Part shown: positions 7,559 through 9,786 of the stretch, piece after piece
Position numbering within the stretch: the first letter of the stretch is position 1
Layout: the number at the start of each line of letters is the position of its first letter
DNA from: UBA9715 sp045614225
Lineage (GTDB): Bacteria; Actinomycetota; Coriobacteriia; Coriobacteriales; Eggerthellaceae
DNA length: 9,786 nt
Direction: 5' to 3'
Assembly: GCA_045614225.1 (NCBI GenBank)
Contig: JAZLCO010000108.1
Location: forward strand, 1 to 9,786
Notes under the pieces: generated by a model
Databases searched by the model: none
Seen by the model: the letters and a program-made list of their open reading frames with translations, nothing else
What the model was told of the DNA's origin: nothing
Position numbers and translations under genes: made by a program

Positions 7559-8868
7559 TGTTTTTCATTCCTCCTGGCGTATCGCTTCAACCGCGAAACG
7601 TTTGCATTCCAAATGCGTATCGTATCAGGATGTAGGGGCTTCCTGCGCTCCAATAACAGGAAGACCCAATATTCATACGTATGGAAATACAGCTCTTCAA
7701 GGCTCACCTCGCCGACGAGCGAGCGTAGTTCGTCAATGCGCCCGAACATTCGGCCGGGCTCGATGGCATCAGCGATGTAGAGCACCATGTCGAGCGGCGT
7801 CATGTCGTCTGCAGCCGTCGTATGGCGATCGATTGCCTGCAGCACGTCGGCGGGAATCGCAGGATACTCGCGCCCTAGCGCCTTCGCTGCAGTTATGCCA
7901 TGCAGCACGTTGGGCATAACCTCGAGGATGTAGGGATCTATCTCATCTTCCATCCCCAGGTCAATGGCCCGCTGACGCGCTTCATCGTCATTCATGCCCT
8001 TGTCCCAGTCGTGCAGCAAGCCGGCAAGGCGCGCCTTCTTCGGGTCGACGCCATACTGTTCGGCGAGCTGTTCACAGGTGTCCGCGACACCCATGATGTG
8101 CTTGAAACGTTTCGAGCTCACGCGTGTTTTCAGCTCGGCTTTGCGGGCCTTGTAGAACTCTTTCGAAAGAGGGTCGACTTCAGACGACTGATCGCAGGAC
8201 AGCGCGGCAACTCCGTCGTCCGCATAGAGACCATGGCCCCGAATGTATTCGCGAACTCTCCCGGGTATGAGATAACGGCAGGAATCGCCCTTCGCAAGGC
8301 GTTCGCGCAGCATGGTTGACGAAACGGCCAGGATGCTCGTGTGCACAATGTGATACTCGAAGGGACCGGCAGCCTCTATGATTGGGCGAAGATCATCCTC
8401 CTGAAGAGAACCCGGCCTGCCAGCCGCCACAACCAAATGCGTCAACTTCGCAAGCTCTTTGGAACCGCGCCATTTTCCCACCGTCGCTGCAGAATCCGAC
8501 CCGACCATGAAATAAAACGTCACGTTGTCGGGATAGTGCTCGCGCATTTCACGCAACGTGTCGACCGTGAACGTATCGCCCTCGCGGTCTGCTTCGATTG
8601 TGCTCACATCGAAATGCGGGTTGTCGGCGACAGCCAGGCGAACCATTTCGACGCGATCGCGCGCATCCGTGACGTGCTGATCTCTTTTGAACACGGGAGC
8701 CCCCGTGGGAATAAATACCACGGCATCGAGGTCGAGCGCCTGACGCATTTCCTCAGCAATTGTCAGATGCCCGATATGAATGGGATCGAACGTCCCGCCC
8801 ATGATGCCGAGACGCGCAGGTGCGCCGTCGGCGCCCAATTCATCGAATCGTCTGCTTATCTTGACCAT
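7555..8868 (-). CDS. nadD-yqeK: Fused nicotinate-mononucleotide adenylyltransferase (NadD) and YqeK HD-domain Ap4A hydrolase
   Basis: The N-terminal half (about 18-215) is NadD, which adenylates nicotinate mononucleotide to deamido-NAD in NAD+ synthesis. It has the nucleotidyltransferase motif GGTFDPIHIGH (24-34), GSDS (123-126), and SSTMLRERL (183-191). A linker of about 30 residues leads to a YqeK-type HD domain (about 245-425). Its metal ligands are visible as H257, H286-D287 (LLHDWDKG), H349 (RHTT) and D366 (YIADAIEP). Stand-alone YqeK proteins of Bacillus type hydrolyse symmetrical Ap4A to ADP. Here the usual HDxxK reads HDWDK. The two activities are often encoded by neighbouring genes, so the fusion is coherent with that context. 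The ATG at 8868 has GGACGGAG just upstream, with an unusually short spacer. The gene is 53 bp after proB and overlaps rsfS by 4 bp, so all three probably form one operon. Confidence 0.95.
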   Translation of the reverse strand: MVKISRRFDELGADGAPARLGIMGGTFDPIHIGHLTIAEEMRQALDLDAVVFIPTGAPVFKRDQHVTDARDRVEMVRLAVADNPHFDVSTIEADREGDTFTVDTLREMREHYPDNVTFYFMVGSDSAATVGKWRGSKELAKLTHLVVAAGRPGSLQEDDLRPIIEAAGPFEYHIVHTSILAVSSTMLRERLAKGDSCRYLIPGRVREYIRGHGLYADDGVAALSCDQSSEVDPLSKEFYKARKAELKTRVSSKRFKHIMGVADTCEQLAEQYGVDPKKARLAGLLHDWDKGMNDDEARQRAIDLGMEDEIDPYILEVMPNVLHGITAAKALGREYPAIPADVLQAIDRHTTAADDMTPLDMVLYIADAIEPGRMFGRIDELRSLVGEVSLEELYFHTYEYWVFLLLERRKPLHPDTIRIWNANVSRLKRYARRNEKQ

Positions 8869-8893
8869 GTACTCCGTCCGCTCCGAACTAACT

Positions 8894-8914
8894 GAAAAAG
8901 GAACTGCCCTTTTC
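8894..8914 (-). other. Small hairpin in the proB-nadD gap
   Basis: In the 53-bp gap after proB the minus strand reads GAAAAGG, GCAGTT, CCTTTTTC, a short AT-rich inverted repeat ending in a T-run. Stem stability is low, so it is at most a weak attenuator or an mRNA-processing signal between proB and nadD-yqeK. No promoter is evident in the gap. Confidence 0.2.
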
Positions 8915-8921
8915 GATTGGC

Positions 8922-9786
8922 TTATTCGAATATTATCAAGTCGTCCCTGTGCACCAGGGGTTTGTCCGCCATTTCTGCAAGAAGACGGTTGCGGACAAGC
9001 TCTTCATGGGTGCGGCCCATGGCCAGTTCGACTTCGTCGCGACCTGCCGACACGCGGCCACGCGCGAACAGATAGCCCGCCGAATCCTGGATGTCGACGA
9101 TATCACCTTCGATGAAGTCGCCTTCAACACCAGCGACCCCGACCACAAGAAGAGAGCTTCCCCGCCTCTCGAGCGCGCGTTTGGCACCCTCGTCGACTGT
9201 GATAACACCGCGAGCCGAATCGCCCAGAGCTATCCAAAGCTTGCGCGGGGTGATTTCATGCGCCTTATGGGTTGCGGGAAACAACGTGCCGATTTCTTTG
9301 CCAGATGCAGCATCGACGACGGCGTTCTCGAGTCGTCCGCTGCAGATGACGAGCGGAATGCCCGCAGCGGCAAGAACACGGGCGGCCTTGATCTTCGTGA
9401 TCATGCCTCCTGAGCCCTTTGACGTGCCAGCGCCTCCCGCCACGTGCACGACGGATTGATCGATGATGTCGACGCGCTTGATGAGCTGCGCGTTCGCATC
9501 TTCCGACGGGTTGCCGTCGTACAAGCCGTCGACATCGGAAAGGATGATGTTCAAATCGGCACCGATCAGGCATGCAACCAAAGCGCCGAGAGTGTCGTTG
9601 TCGCCGAATCGAATCTGCTCGACCGATACCGTGTCGTTCTCGTTGACGATGGGCACGACGCCCAAATCGAGCAACCGCTCGAGCGTATCGCGTGCATGCA
9701 GGTATGCGGTGCGATCTGCCGTGTCGCGCCGTGTGAGCAATACGAGCGAGGTGACCATACCGCACGCCCCGAACGCATCACCATAC
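8922..9786 (-). CDS. proB: Glutamate 5-kinase ProB (5' end outside the window)
   Basis: ProB phosphorylates glutamate to gamma-glutamyl phosphate, the first and feedback-regulated step of proline synthesis. The 287 codons present are the C-terminal three-quarters of a typical two-domain protein. Numbering from the Met at 9758, the amino-acid-kinase domain shows VNENDTVS (38-45), FGDND (51-55), LSDVDGLYDGNP (73-84) and GSGGMITK (115-122). A PUA domain spans about 175-265. The open frame continues upstream of that Met through YGDAFGACG, which resembles the family at this point, so this Met is internal and the true start lies beyond 9786. The stop is TAA. proA, often the next gene, is not found downstream; nadD-yqeK follows directly. 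Confidence 0.95.
   Translation of the reverse strand, partial: YGDAFGACGMVTSLVLLTRRDTADRTAYLHARDTLERLLDLGVVPIVNENDTVSVEQIRFGDNDTLGALVACLIGADLNIILSDVDGLYDGNPSEDANAQLIKRVDIIDQSVVHVAGGAGTSKGSGGMITKIKAARVLAAAGIPLVICSGRLENAVVDAASGKEIGTLFPATHKAHEITPRKLWIALGDSARGVITVDEGAKRALERRGSSLLVVGVAGVEGDFIEGDIVDIQDSAGYLFARGRVSAGRDEVELAMGRTHEELVRNRLLAEMADKPLVHRDDLIIFE

Noticed and set aside
8341..8895. 184-codon plus-strand open frame opposite nadD-yqeK
   Set aside because: It is antisense to conserved NadD sequence and contains no recognisable domain.
9756..9758. ATG as the start of proB
   Set aside because: The frame stays open to the window edge with family-like residues upstream, and the kinase N-terminal domain would be missing; the Met is internal.

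Overview
This window holds six protein genes and no recognisable RNA gene, mobile element, CRISPR array or phage remnant. The GC-rich sequence, the NadD-YqeK fusion, and a large P-loop regulator ending in an OmpR-type winged helix plus BTAD domain suggest a Gram-positive actinobacterium, most likely class Coriobacteriia (Eggerthellaceae, Slackia/Eggerthella-like). That placement is inference from gene content and protein character, not from a marker search.

Layout. (1) Positions 1-45 hold a run of 15 C residues and the 3' flank of prfB. (2) prfB (peptide chain release factor 2) runs leftward, 46-1143. (3) A 198-bp divergent intergenic region carries two short palindromes and a good sigma70-type promoter for the rightward gene. 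(4) An 865-residue STAND-like/BTAD transcriptional regulator (1342-3939, +) is followed by 179 bp containing a long imperfect hairpin. (5) secA (4119-7019, +) is complete and ends in a zinc-binding SEC-C motif. A strong, nearly symmetric 16-bp hairpin closes it and also serves the convergent genes. (6) A leftward cluster follows on the minus strand, in transcription order proB (5' end outside the window), a nadD-yqeK fusion, and rsfS. The last two overlap by 4 bp (ATGA).

How the genes work together. prfB, secA and rsfS serve translation termination, protein export and ribosome silencing. nadD makes NAD+ from nicotinate mononucleotide, the fused YqeK domain probably hydrolyses Ap4A, and proB commits glutamate to proline synthesis. 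The regulator is the only accessory-looking gene. It sits between secA and prfB, which are adjacent and co-oriented in many Firmicutes, and here prfB points the other way.

The most notable points are an SPT tripeptide in RF2 where SPF is standard, the C15 tract beside prfB, absence of the classic prfB frameshift site, the NadD-YqeK fusion with coupled rsfS, and the orphan regulator with palindromic sites in its promoter region. I see no convincing evidence of a wholly new multi-gene system.
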